NCBI GenBank assembly: GCA_022497145.1
Contig: MU385906.1
Coordinates: 160,636 to 224,635, forward strand
Reading direction: 5' to 3'
Source: Rostrohypoxylon terebratum
Taxonomy: Eukaryota > Ascomycota > Sordariomycetes > Xylariales > Hypoxylaceae
Length of the DNA stretch: 64,000 bases
Part shown: piece after piece, positions 12,046-24,026 of the stretch
Numbering within the stretch: position 1 is the first letter of the stretch
How the letters are laid out: each line of letters opens with the position of its first letter
Made by a program: the position numbers and the translations under genes
Notes under the pieces: generated by a model
Told to the model about the DNA's origin: nothing
Database searches by the model: none
Seen by the model: the letters and a program-made list of their open reading frames with translations, nothing else

Positions 12046-14163
12046 ATGGCATCTATCGACGACTTGCCGGATGAGATCGTCCACCAGATTCTTCTCTACG
12101 TATCTCCGGAAGAAACGCTAACCAAGGTCGCATTACTCTCCAAGCGTTTCAACCGGGTCGCACATGAACCTCTGCTCTGGAGGTCTTATTGCGAGCACAG
12201 TTTCAAGTACTGGCAATCGAATCACCATTTCAAAGAGAGACTCAGAGGTAACTTACACGATACCGACTGGCGTCGCCTCTTCTTGCAGCGTCTTAGCCGT
12301 AATACCCGTATTGCGCGCCTCGTCGATGGAATCGTCGAGTCTCGTGTCCTTCGCCTGCAGAAGATAGAGCAGATCTGTCAGTACGGATACGATGCGAAGG
12401 ACTACCTCCTTACCCAATGTCGGGTTCCCGATACGGTAGACGACTATTTGGCGCGAAGGTATGCATACGAGTCTCTCCGGTCATGCGCGTGGAATCACTG
12501 TATCTAATATAGGATCGATCGTTACAAACTGTAGATACTACTCTTGCTCCGCCCTCGACAGCATACATCGAAGTCTTGCGATAGAAGAATGGGCCAAGTA
12601 CCAGAAGTACGCATCGCGTCGCATCGACGAAGATACCCCGAATAGTGAGAGACTGAACTGCGGCATGCGCCTCGAACGCGCGCTTGGTGCCTTTGACATG
12701 TTTATGCTCCACGACAATGAGGGTGACTTGGACGAGGTTAGTCTCGGTGTCTCGTTTTTGCTCTCCCGGAGTTGATCGCTAACTAGGGTGTGCTTATTTG
12801 GTAGATATCCGAATTGCTGGATGATATCACTGCACGTTTCCGCAGCACTCAGGTATATCTCGATGAGATGACGACTCGGCAGAAAGCTATCGCATTAGCA
12901 CGATGGCTTCATTCAAATAACATGACAGGTTTAAATGACCCGACTGAGCAAACCTATCGTTATCTTCGCAATTGTTTGATTGGTAGAGCTCTTCGAGATG
13001 AGCATCACCCCTCTCTACCAATCATATCCGCCGCAATTTACTCCGCCATAGCATCACGACTTGGGATAGAGGCTTACCCTTGTGCATTGCCTAACCACGT
13101 CCATGCTACCGTCCTGTCACCACCGGGCATTTCATTAGACGGCCACCCTCTCCCGATAGAAATGTCAGAAGATCAAGAGAACATGTTCCTTGACCCCTAC
13201 GGATCAGACGAGGAAGTTCCTCTGGATTACATACACCACTTCTTGTCTCGACTCGGCATCCACACCGGACACGAAAATCTACTGAACCCTACCGCTACGG
13301 ATTTGATCGTGATGCGCACAGCACAGAACATCCGCGCCTCTTTCACCAGCTTCCGTACTAACGAACGACCACTCTCGCAACTGATCCCCATGATCGAGCT
13401 TCATCGCGGCGACTGGGCTCGAAACTTGCAACCAGCTTTGTACAGCATGATCTGGGCCAGCATCATGATGGTGCCTGTGCTACCGGAGAACGATGAGATC
13501 CGCTGGGACTGGCAGCAGGACGTCGGGGATCTCCGCACCTACTTTTACGAGTACTTCCCCGAGGATTCCTGGCTCATCGAGAAGTACGTGTGTCCTATGT
13601 ACGACGTCTTTGCCGCGCCTTCGCGTAGGCACCAAAATGACGGGGAACTACCGTCGAAGCGGGTACGCGACCAGATCCGCGAGATCAGACGTGTAGATGC
13701 GTCGAGGAAGCCCCCGAGGCGCAGGAGCGCTTTAGCTGATGGAACGAAGGTCAAGTACCGCGTTGGTCAAGTTTTCAAACACAAGCGCTACGAGTACCAT
13801 GGTATCATCCTCGGATGGACAGTTGAGGGCGCATCGACTTGGGATGACAGCCCGCTGTCGCCAAGCCAAAGGCCTTGGTCGACGTATAGTCAGCCGTTCT
13901 ATCGGTGCATGTGAGTTACCTCCCGATATAGTTGATGAATGGACTATTTTACTAATACTATCCATAGGGTCGGTACTGATGGCTCAGACCATCACGTCAT
14001 TGCTGAGGAGAACATCGAAGTCGTCAAGCTGCGCGGCGGCCCCGAGGTCCTACCTCCTGAGATCAAGGACTTGATGCCCATGGCCGGCAAGTTCTTCAAG
14101 CGATGGGATCCCGAGAGCGGTGTCTTCGTTAGCAATCTGAGGGAGATGTTTCCCGAAGACTGA
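12046..14163 (+). CDS. F-box protein with transglutaminase-like and YccV-like domains (FBXO21 type)
   Basis: Four exons (12046-12458, 12535-12736, 12805-13910, 13968-14163) give 638 residues. An F-box (about residues 3-50, LPDEIVHQILLYVSPEETL) should bind Skp1. The middle (about 205-420) has the SirB1/transglutaminase-like fold segment (RNCLIGRALRD, IISAAIYSAIASRLGI, CALPNHVHATV). A hemimethylated-DNA-binding/YccV-like domain follows from about residue 521 (KYRVGQVFKHKRYEYHGIILGW). This order is that of human FBXO21, so the protein is probably a substrate receptor of an SCF ubiquitin ligase. Substrate is unknown. All splice phases close. The 5' leader is rich in repeated ACCATAG units. Confidence 0.9.
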
Positions 14164-15121
14164 GCTACAAAATGCCCTTTGCATACGATTTGTAACTACC
14201 CCTTACCTACCTACGTTCACCCTGTTTCCGCTGTACACTACACCTTTTACGACCTTTACGACGACACTCTCCGCTATGGTTACGGTTACGGCTATGGTTT
14301 TCACTTACTACCCTTTTAACTCCTTTGCGTTGACCTATGTTATCTGCATTTCGGACTGCAAGCGCTTTGACTTGACTAGTTGTCTTCGAGAATTTTAACA
14401 ATGGAGTATTGGGGATGTCCATACAACTTACAAGTCTATGTAGTATATGATACACCTTTATTAATAATTCCCTCTACGGATATTATATTCCCTACGCTTT
14501 TTAATGACATTCAAATTTGCCATGTGAATATTGAAGATCCACCAAGCTCCACCGACGGTCCGCCCCATTGACTAGTAGATACTAGTACTATATGGTCGAT
14601 CCACCGCACTGACATAGAACTAACGAGAAAAAAAAACCGAAAAAAAAAATTATTCAACGTACAACACCAGGGATTCGCTGGTCGTCACCGACCCAACTAC
14701 TAATCTGGCGGTACCCAGCTTGTCTATGGGAGAGCGGACGGGATCCCGAATTTTCTAGGTCCTATGGTCGTACGTGGAAGTTGGACATACTATTCTGATT
14801 AATATGCTAGAGAAGGCCCACCACTCACTTTGACGGAGAAATACGAGCACCACAACGTAAATAAAAGAGAGATCAAGAAATAGTTTTCATAGAACCACAA
14901 TTGACTCGATGTAGAATCGCCGTAACTTTCATTATTACCACGTCTATGCGAATATGTACAGCTCATCCCCCGAAGCCTTTCCACAAGCTTCAAAAACGAG
15001 CACCCAGCATTCTATACCTCGTCCTTTTCCGTGACATATATACAACCCGTAACCCATACACCTACCTCATCCTCCATCCCGTCTAATCGGAGGTCTAGCT
15101 GCTAAAGCTTCAACCCTGGGC
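14164..15121. other. Convergent 3' region between the F-box gene and UTP22
   Basis: A 958-bp AT-rich spacer between converging 3' ends. It contains two A-tracts near 14630-14650. No gene is supportable. Confidence 0.55.
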
Positions 15122-18100
15122 TTAACCCAAATCCTCCTTCGTCTCGATCTTCTCGATAACATCCCCCCCGATCCGGGCGATCTCGGCAAGTATCGCATTC
15201 CTATTGACCTCGAATAACTTGCCGTCGCCGCCCTCCTTCCCCTCCCCATCACCCCTATCCCTCTTCTTCCCCTTCTTGTCCTTTTCCTTTTCCTTTTTGT
15301 CCTTCCCTTTACCCTCCTCGCCTTCCTCAGCCAACATAAGCGAGGCCGGCGCGTGCACGGTAAACGCGCGGCGATGGAGCTGCGGGTTCCACAGCGCGGC
15401 GATCACCGCGTCGTCGGGGGCGCCGTGGAAGAAGAGGAGCGGCGCATCGTACACTTCGTTGAGTTTCCTCAGGAGCATTCTAGCGGGATGTTCTACTAAA
15501 GGTAACGCCGCGCGCGCTTCCCTGCTACCCTCCAGGTTCTTGTACTGCGAGCGCCGGATGCCCTCGTCCCGGGAGATGCTCTTAAGGACCTTCGGGGACA
15601 GGTGCAGCAGGACGTCGTAGTCCGAGCGGGAGGACTGGAATAGGGAGCGGATGTTTAGGCTTAGCGCTTGGTCTTTGACGGCGCGGCAGGCGGAGCGCGC
15701 GAGGCTTGTCATGCGCGTTGCGACGACGCGGGTTGGTCCGTGCAGCGTGTACGCGATGCCTGAGACGTCGTGGGAGGTTGCGACGAAGAGTACGGTGCGG
15801 TTCATGTTCGGGTCGATCTTGCGCCACGCTTCTAGGCGGGTGCCGATCTCGAGCCGTTGAGAGGTGGAGAGGGAATCTGCCGAGTCGACGACGAGGGGGT
15901 CCTCGCGCCAGTCCCAGCGGGATAGTAGGAGCATCGTTCGGAGGAAGCCGGTCATTGCGCTGCAGGGAGTTCCCCACGGATATGGTTTGAGGAATGCCTG
16001 GAGGACAAATAGCTCTATGAGCTCTTCGCCAAAATGACATGATAGCATGTGAGAGTTAAACCAATGCTTGACGAGGCGTATAGAAGATGATAAGGCAGGG
16101 AATCGGGTGCAAAATGTGGATATGGTTTGATTGTGAAGTGGTAGGTTAGTATACATCCGTCTATACTTGGCAAGTAGATCGGCAGCTTCTGTACGGACGT
16201 GGCGTTCGACTGTCTGGTCTTTCGTCTTTCTGTCGAGAAGGGTTTCTTCAAGATCGCTGTGTACCCGAAGTCTGAAAGAAGCACCATTCTCGTAGACAAT
16301 ATCTAGGAATGCCAAGTTCTCATCATCGCGGGTGGTGTTTTCGAGCCCAAGATGTGTTCTGATCTCGTCCTTAACTTCCTCTAAAGAACTGCCAATCTTC
16401 AATAAGAAGGCAATCTTGGCTCTTTGGATGGCAGCCAGGTTTTCCGGCCATTTACCCGAAACCTCGAAAGATATCACAATCTCCATCGGGTGTTGAAGGG
16501 GCTGTCTGAAGTTGAATTCTGGTATATTTAGCGACGTTCGTCGTAGTTCAGAGCATATCGCAGATATATGCTTCACATGCAATGGTAGGCCTTCGAGATC
16601 ACGAATGTCTCGTTCGACAACCTCAAATGCTTGTTTCGCCGAGTCAAAGGCTAACTTGTCTGACGGAGTAAATGCCATTATTTTGGGAACATCTCGCCAG
16701 TAGAACTCAAGGTGGCTGTCTTCCAATTGAAGTCGTAGATTGAGGATGTACCGTATAATACCCTCGCATATGCCGGAGAAGCCCAAGTAAGAGAATTCTG
16801 ACCAATCAAGACTCTCGACAATGTTCCCATCTGGAAATTGCCAAAGATCAGCCTTTTTGCCCCAAAACTCGCGAAACTTGGCAGCCTCTTTCTTTTGCTC
16901 GTATGGGGGTCCGTATTCGCGATTTTGCGATGCCTTTAAGGGATCAATTATAATTCCGACAAGAACGCTTTTCCTCTTCTCCTTCGGCGTCGAGGAAGCA
17001 ATGGGCCACGACGCCGTCTCAGGTACATGAATATGGATTAACTGCGCGCGTTCGCCGAGTGCCCGTCGTAACGTGCTATATAACTTGGCACTAAAGTCTG
17101 AAACGAATCCCTTGCGATCCACCGACTCGATTCCTTCCCTTTCGGTGAGAATGTCGACGTTGAGCAGTACGTCAAACATCTGCAGAGGCTGGTCGGCTTT
17201 GATGATAAATAGGGGGTCAAATTGGTCTAACGGGCTATCGTTGATGGCGGAAAGTGACCACTTTGCATGTTCTACTAACATGGAGATAGACCAAGGTGAC
17301 ATTTTGTAAAGGACGTTGATTCCGCGGGCAGCGTCGTAAAGAACTGGCAAGGTCTGGCGAAGAGTTTCTGAATCAGGGGCATCTTTTCCGATGACCAAGA
17401 GTTTATTTTGTAAATTTGCGGAAACGATGTATTGAAGAGTCGCCTTAAACAACTGAGTGCTGTGGAGAGAAGGTGAGAGCACAGCTTCCCCTTTTCGACC
17501 ACCACCTTGCAGCAGGAGGGCCATCAAAACGGCCCATTCAAAGTGGCCGAAGCCACCACCGGAAATGCTACCGTTGAAACCTCGTTGTTGCAACCATATA
17601 CGTCCGAGAACACATGCGTCCTTGAAAGCGAGACAAGTGTTGCTAGCTTTGTGGAGTAATCGTAGGTAGGATGTGAACTGGCTTTCGGCTTTGAGTGTTG
17701 TGTTATAGAAAGGAGTAGGCACTTTAGCTTCATCAGTCTCGGATTTGCCTTGTCTGATGGCATTATGGACAGCATTTAGTTTTGCTGTTGGGAAGTAGTC
17801 ATCCGGGGCACACGGAATAATGCGTGTCGGCGGAGTCGACTTGTCCTTCGGTCGAGCAACAAGTATGGGTAATAACAAATTGCCGTGTAGATGGTCAAAA
17901 GCAAATTCCATAGTAGGACCCAACGCCTGACGAAGAGATGAGGTGATATATGCCAAGTAGTATGCTCTCTTATAGAAGTATCTCATGTTCAAGTAATCTT
18001 TCTCTTGAAATATGGAAGTAGGCATGACAACAATCATGTCGATAGCCAAGTCCGACTGGGACTTGACGTTGGTCTGTAGGATCCAGCTTCCCACAACATT

Positions 18101-18534
18101 GATCTGAGCCGGTGTCTCAAAGGAAAGCTTGTAGGGTGCATCTTTGGCTGGCTTTGGATCGGGGTAAGGTATAGTGATTCGGTTGGCTTTCTCGAACTTC
18201 GCTGATAGGTCACCAATCTAGATATGATCAATTAGATGTTGTGAACTTTGCGATCTGTTTATATGATGTGTGTGATGTGTGTGAGACTCACAGGATGGGG
18301 CTCATGGGGCTCTGAAGCCTCTATTATGTCCTTGAACTTTCGCATAGTATCTTGGACACTGGCAGAGGCTTTGCCATAATCATATTTTACTTCTTTCAAC
18401 AATTCTTCCGTCTCCAAGACGAATGCGCTTGCGCCTGAAGCGCCCATCGACGACGCAGTCGTGCTCGCGACCTCGAAAGTCGGACCTCCATTTTCGTGGT
18501 CTATCTTTCGTCGTTTTGCGGCGCTTGAATCCAT
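15122..18534 (-). CDS. UTP22: U3 snoRNP-associated protein Utp22 (Nrap family)
   Basis: Exons 18534-18292 and 18217-15122 (74-bp intron, donor GTGAGT) encode 1112 residues, as expected for Nrap/Utp22. The protein starts with a basic MDSSAAKRRK tail and continues through the inactive nucleotidyltransferase/poly(A)-polymerase-like modules typical of Nrap. By family knowledge it joins Rrp7 and casein kinase 2 in the UTP-C subcomplex of the small-subunit processome and is needed for 18S rRNA maturation in the nucleolus. ATG at 18534 is chosen because the frame upstream has only non-ATG codons. Odd point: a charged Lys/Glu/Asp-rich insert (about residues 1045-1081) splits the C-terminal module just before the last 31 residues. 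Confidence 0.92.
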
Positions 18535-19363
18535 GGTTGATTTCAAGACTGATTTAGGGGAGAGTATTGCAAAACATGGATCCTGCCGAAGTCAACAACT
18601 TGTGTCAACTTGTCGTTATTTTTATCCAGAGGCCAAGTTATTGAAGTCAATGCGCTCGGAACTGGCGCAACTTTGGAACTTCCAAAAAAGAAAAAGAAAA
18701 GTCCAGGTTACGATATCGATAAGGACCCCTGCTATATCTCATATATCTCATATAGATTAATGGTCAGGGTACACATAGTAAGCCAATCAAGTTGGAGCAT
18801 TGCTAGATGCCCCTCATTTTACCGAAAAGCTGTGCCATTCTGTCATTTCTTATTTATTAAGCTAAATGTTATGCTAAATGTTATGAAATGTTATGCGCTT
18901 ACATAACTGGGCCGTAAGATACCGTCGCTTTCCGGGCGGAAAAGTACACCAAAGTAAACAGTAGCGGCAGTTGCCCAGACATCAAGCCACGGCTTCTCAT
19001 TTGCCCCAACTATTGCTTACCTAAAAGCTAAGCTTTCCTTTCTTAGCCGACAGTCTTCCCGATGGAGATCCCGATCCCGAGCGCGGAGACGATTAAGTAG
19101 TACCAGGTAGGACCTAGGTAGTCTCTATGATGCCTTCCTAGGTTATTAGGTTATGAATATGAATTTCAAATATGCTTTTTGCTTTTTTTTCCTTTTTTCC
19201 TTTTGTAATAGCTGAAGTAAAATCCAATGTAGATCTCTTTCTAGCATTACTTAGTATTAGTTATTAGTATGCTTCTTTCCAAAGGAACTTAAATTCTTAA
19301 AAAGTCTCCAATTTCCCCCAAGTCACCACTCCAGAGTCTCGAACTTATAAATTGTTCATCGTC
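18535..19363. other. Intergenic region between divergent UTP22 and SCOT
   Basis: An 829-bp spacer with the two promoters. It includes short GCTATATCTCATATATC repeats near 18730-18752, tandem AATGTTATG units near 18864-18895 and an ACCTAGGT palindrome at 19112-19119. No gene seen. Confidence 0.55.
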
Positions 19364-21043
19364 ATGTCGTCAGCAACATTGTGTATGAGAACATTGAGGG
19401 CCTATTCTCGATATGGCTCAAATGTAGGTAGATAATAACCCAATTCAGCTATTAATTCTCATCGCATATTATAGCATGCTAGGATACTCGCAAGGACCTT
19501 CTCAGCAACGTCTAGGCGTGCCGAGATTAACAAGGTATATCCGTCTGCCGCCGAGGCATTGAAGGATATGAAGCCAAATTCAACTCTACTATGTGGTGGT
19601 TTCGGTCTCTGCGGTGTTCCTGACACCTTGATTAATGAGGTTATCAAGAAGCCTGAAATTACAGGCATTACCGCCGTTTCCAACAATGCCGGCACCGATT
19701 CCTCTGGCTTGGGTCAGCTGTTGAAGACAAAGCAGATTAAGAAGATGATCGCTAGCTACATCGGCGAGAACAAGACTTTCGAAACCATGTATCTAACAGG
19801 CGAAGTCGAGTTAGAGCTTACACCTCAAGGAACTTTAGCCGAACGCTGTGCTGCTGGCGGCAAAGGCATTCCGGCTTTCTATACCCCCGCTGCTTTCGGC
19901 ACTGTCGTGCAAACCGGTGAACTCCCTCTGAAGAACAAGAAAGATGGAACTCCTGATGTCTTCTCCTACCCGAAGGATGTCAAGGTCTTCAATGGCAAAT
20001 CATATCTCCTCGAGCACGCCATTGCCGGAGACTATGCCTTCGTCAAGGCTTACAAGGCGGATAAGCTTGGAAACTGCCAGTTCCGTCTCGCTGCTAACAA
20101 TTTCAACGGTGCCATGGGCCGAAACGCTAAGACGACTATTGTTGAAGCGGAACACATCGTTGAACCTGGTGAGATATCGCCCGAAGCGATTCACTTGCCA
20201 GGTATCTATGTGAAGAGGGTTATCCAAAGCACCGCCGAGAAGAATATCGAAAAGTTCACGTGGGCAAAGGACGACGGCGATGCGGACGCGAAGAAGGCGC
20301 TGGGTTCGGGTGACACGGCAGCCAAGAGAGAACGGATTGTCCGCCGAGCAGCCAAGGAGTTCAAGAACGGCATGTATGCTAACCTGGGTATCGGAATGCC
20401 CATGCTTGCCCCTGGATTCGTTGGCCCCGAGGTTGAGGTCCAATTGCAATCTGAAAACGGTATCTTAGGTCTTGGACCCTACCCCCGGCAAGGCGAGGAG
20501 GATGCCGACTTGATCAATGCCGGAAAAGAGACCGTTACTCTGAAGCCGGGTGCCGCAGTATTCGGCAGCGAAGAGAGCTTCGGTATGATCCGGAGTGGTC
20601 GTATCAACCTCACGATTCTTGGAGCAATGCAAGTCAGTGCTACAGGTGACCTTGCAAATTGGATGTTACCTGGAAAAGTCAAGGGTTTTGGCGGAGCGAT
20701 GGATTTGGTCAGCAACCCGAGTTCAACAAAGGTTGTTATCACGATGGAACATACAGACAAGAAGGGCAACCCCAAGATCGTCAAGCAGTGTGCTTTCCCC
20801 TTAACAGGCCGAGCCTGCGTCTCGAGGATTATCACAGAGCTGGTATGTAATATCTCCATGAATCTCCATATGAGTCGTTGTCCTTTATATTTGCTAACAT
20901 GTTCTTTGAAGGGTGTTTTTGATGTAGATTTTGCTCACGGTCTCACGTTGATCGAGATCGCAGACGGGGTAACGGTGGATGAGATAAAGAGCAAGACTGA
21001 GGCTCCCTTCCGCGTTGCGCAAGACCTGAAGCCCATGTTGTGA
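19364..21043 (+). CDS. OXCT1: Succinyl-CoA:3-ketoacid CoA-transferase, mitochondrial
   Basis: Proposed exons 19364-19427, 19506-20842 and 20912-21043 give 510 residues (human enzyme 520). The N-terminal Arg/Ser-rich stretch fits a mitochondrial presequence. Subunit-A part: CGGFGLCGVPDTL near residue 45. Subunit-B part: NLGIGMP and the QSENGILG motif, with catalytic Glu at about residue 338. The enzyme moves CoA from succinyl-CoA to acetoacetate in the mitochondrial matrix, or more broadly between short acyl-CoAs in fungi. The first exon is the weak point: other donor/acceptor pairs give a shorter start. Intron 2 is 69 nt and open in frame, so retention would add 23 residues. Core identity is certain. 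Confidence 0.9.
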
Positions 21044-21444
21044 GGCGTCGTGATGACGATGTCGCCCTTCATGTAGATCAAATTTGATTGCTAGCTGTAT
21101 ATATTTTTCGGGTCCCTAACCTAAGTTTCTGCGTAAAATGTTCTCCCTCTTCTCTTCTTCCCAAAAGAAACCTTCATCTCCGACTTTTCTAATAACTGGG
21201 CATTTTTTTCATCACCATCATCAACCGCAAACCCCATCTTCCCACCTTGGTGTCATTCATCGACCTACGGGTAGGGTGGGGATCTAAGACTCCGACCAGG
21301 ATTCTGGTTTTTATTTACAGCCGAATCACTTGCGGGCAATCTTGACTCTACTTCTCTTCCTCGCCACCGCCGCCTCTCGCGGCCACGCAAACCGTGACGC
21401 GCAACGAGACTTTTCCCACCTTGATCCTTTTCCTAAACACAACC
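21044..21444. other. Intergenic region SCOT to conserved gene
   Basis: A 401-bp spacer, C/T-rich on the plus strand, between two genes on the same strand. It should contain the SCOT 3' end and the promoter and leader of the next gene. No other feature seen. Confidence 0.5.
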
Positions 21445-23002
21445 ATGGATCGCTCGGGACTTCAACGAAATTTCTCCACTCTTCCCTCATCCAATGCTTC
21501 GCATCGTTATGACCCCAACACTGGCCAAACATATCGAGAATGGACGGAATCCAACGCCACACAGGCTGAAGACGGGACCGGTTGGGAATATAAAGGTGTG
21601 GAATATACAGCTCCCCCGTTGGCAGTATCCCCATCATCTAAGGGCCCCGTTAAAGGTCCACGCAGTCTCGTTGAGATGTGTACCACGGTTATCGTGAATA
21701 ACATCAACCTTTTGGAGCATGACCATGACCTTGACGACGTCCCGCCTCACCTTCTCCTTCCCATCTGGAAACAGTTGGGCGAGGATTACCTGTAAGCTTT
21801 CGCACCTCTATTGAACCGTCTCAATTGCTGATGATTCATTTATTAGATTAATGCCTCTGCGTGCATTCATGTTCTTGTCTCGTGCCACCTGCATCAACCA
21901 GCGATCCACCGACGTGGAGACGAAGGTGCCTAAGGATGTGTACCGATACCAGCAGGTGATAAAGGAGCTGACCGGCCCTCTTCGTACCATCTTAAAGCCG
22001 CTTCAGAACAGACCTTCGGACTTCATCGTCCACCTTACCATTGGCGGCAAGGGTCTCCGTTTCCCGACTCACGAGCTCCTGCTTTTGACGGACCTGAAGA
22101 ATTTGGGTGTCCTCGAGATCATACAGCCAGCTGGTCTATACAACGGCTTCCCTGCTCGTGCCAGCGACAACATCCTCCGAGGCTGGGCCGAGAAGCCTTT
22201 CCCCGTTCTTCGCGTCCTGAAGATCTGGGGCCAGGATTACACCACCGGACGCTCGCTCCGATATCTGGACAAATTTCCCGCTCTTCACGTCTACGATGTC
22301 TCTGGTCGATTGAATGATTGGGAGCAATGGGCCGCTCCCCCTCAGTGGAAAAAACTGGCTTATGAATCAGGTGGTAGTCTGCTCAAGAAAACCACCAAGA
22401 TCATCGATTGGCTCTCTTCGTCCACCTACGCAGATGTTTGCAAGGCCTATAGTCTCATGAGATGTTGGGAACCCATCGGCCTACGCCCGCTCGCTTTGCC
22501 AGTGCCTGACGAGCCTTTAGACGAGGTCACTATGGTTGTCGGAGAGCAAAAAGCCATCGACATCAGAGAAGATATGGCGGCTACCAAAGACCAGATGGAT
22601 GCATTTAATTGTTTCCTCCGAAACGGTCATAACATCGATGAAGGCAAACGTCGTTGGTGGGCATACATGATGTATTGTCACATCGGCCGTGTGACTGGGG
22701 ATATGGATCTGGTTAAGCAGGGGATGCACGATCCCAAGCAGTCCTTCCTGATCGACTCCAACGCCATCCCGCCTCGACCTTACATCGAAATTGCTCTCGG
22801 TGATATCAATGACCCGCAATTCGAGGACGAGTTCGAGTATCACTGCACCTATGTACGAGTAGGCGACCAGCCCTTGCAGAAGCGGCGTGCTCCTAGTGCC
22901 GAGCCCGACCATACTCGAGGCTCTGGAGGAAACTCGTCGGGTTCTGCTCCTCCGCGCAAGTTGACCAAGAAGCAGAGATTCTTCGATATGAAAGACCTTT
23001 GA
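21445..23002 (+). CDS. Conserved fungal protein of unknown function
   Basis: Exons 21445-21791 and 21847-23002 (55-bp intron, GTAAGC to TAG) give 500 residues. I do not recognise a named family. A helical segment at about residues 74-125 (SLVEMCTTVIVNNINLL, then VPPHLLLPIWKQL) resembles the short modules at the start of Rad7/Elongin-A-like or F-box/LRR proteins. The middle contains Leu-rich stretches spaced like degenerate LRRs (LKNLGVLEI, FPVLRVLKIW, LDKFPALHVYDV). The C-terminus is basic (PPRKLTKKQRFFDMKDL). An adaptor role in a ubiquitin ligase is a guess only. ATG at 21445 has a good context (AACCATGG). Confidence 0.75.
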
Positions 23003-24026
23003 GGAGCTGGAATGATTTCGGAAAAAAGATTCGAGATAGGTTCTTAGAGATCTACGAATATGCGCAGGTTTAGGTACGGGCACTAATAAACAGTGCAAAG
23101 AATGTAGGCAATGAGAGTGGCCTGTCTCGCACCAGTCGCTATGATCGGGCTCGATACATCGTCGCCCACCCTGTCTCGTTCTCGCAAAGATATGATCGTT
23201 TTAGATTGAGAATAATGCACACTGGTGGAAAAATTATGAGACTGAAAAAATCGAATGTGATTGCTAGACGTATCGTAATTTTGTCTCTCAACTACTACCC
23301 TCTTTTCCGTCTTTAATCCTCGCTGCTCATAGTGTTCAGCTCAACCCTAACCCTAACCCCATCCTCGTGGTAGTTACCACTTGAAGTGGCCATTTATCTA
23401 CAGCTATCCACAACTAGGCCGCCGTGATCTAAGAAACATCAACACACGTCTTTAAATTTACCTAGTTAAGCTTTTGCTAACTTCTTTCACCTATCACTAC
23501 CGAAATCTCTTTATATCATTTGCGACATTGATTCTACATGCCTTCGACTATACTTAGTACTTCTTTAGCCTCACCAGAGACCCTCTAGCAACCAAGGAAC
23601 AAAACCAAGACTTACCTAACGGATCCATAGTAGTTAGGTAACTTCATTTATGTATGTCTAATACTACCATCTTATCTATATCAAATGACGCGATCTTCTC
23701 TCCCGATGTTGCAATCAACATCTCTTGTTAACACTGCACTCACTCATCAATTCCTGTTTAAGTCTGGATAATTCCACATTCAAGATGGGTGTCTTTCCAA
23801 GATGAATACTATCTATTACCATTTATGCGCTTGTGCTTGTGAGCCTGGGTATTTGCACTCCCCGTGTCCCATAGATCTGTTGCTTTCTCATGTGCTCGTC
23901 ACATCATGCTATTCCCCTTTTCAAGTCCAATCTCATCCCCTCCAACAACATAATATCCCACAATATATATGTATCAATATCCCCCGAAAAACCTCCCCGA
24001 AACAAACTCAACCTCACTAACTAACC
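23003..24026. other. Convergent 3' region with telomere-like repeat
   Basis: A 1.02-kb AT-rich spacer between converging genes. Its notable content is a short run of telomere-type CCCTAA units listed separately. No gene is supportable; a 72-codon open frame at 23802-24020 looks like chance. Confidence 0.55.
23343..23360. repeat. Interstitial telomere-like repeat (CCCTAA)n
   Basis: The sequence AACCCTAACCCTAACCCC gives two full CCCTAA units plus flanking partial units, matching the fungal telomere repeat TTAGGG. It sits inside a gene-dense block, not at a chromosome end. Confidence 0.75.
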
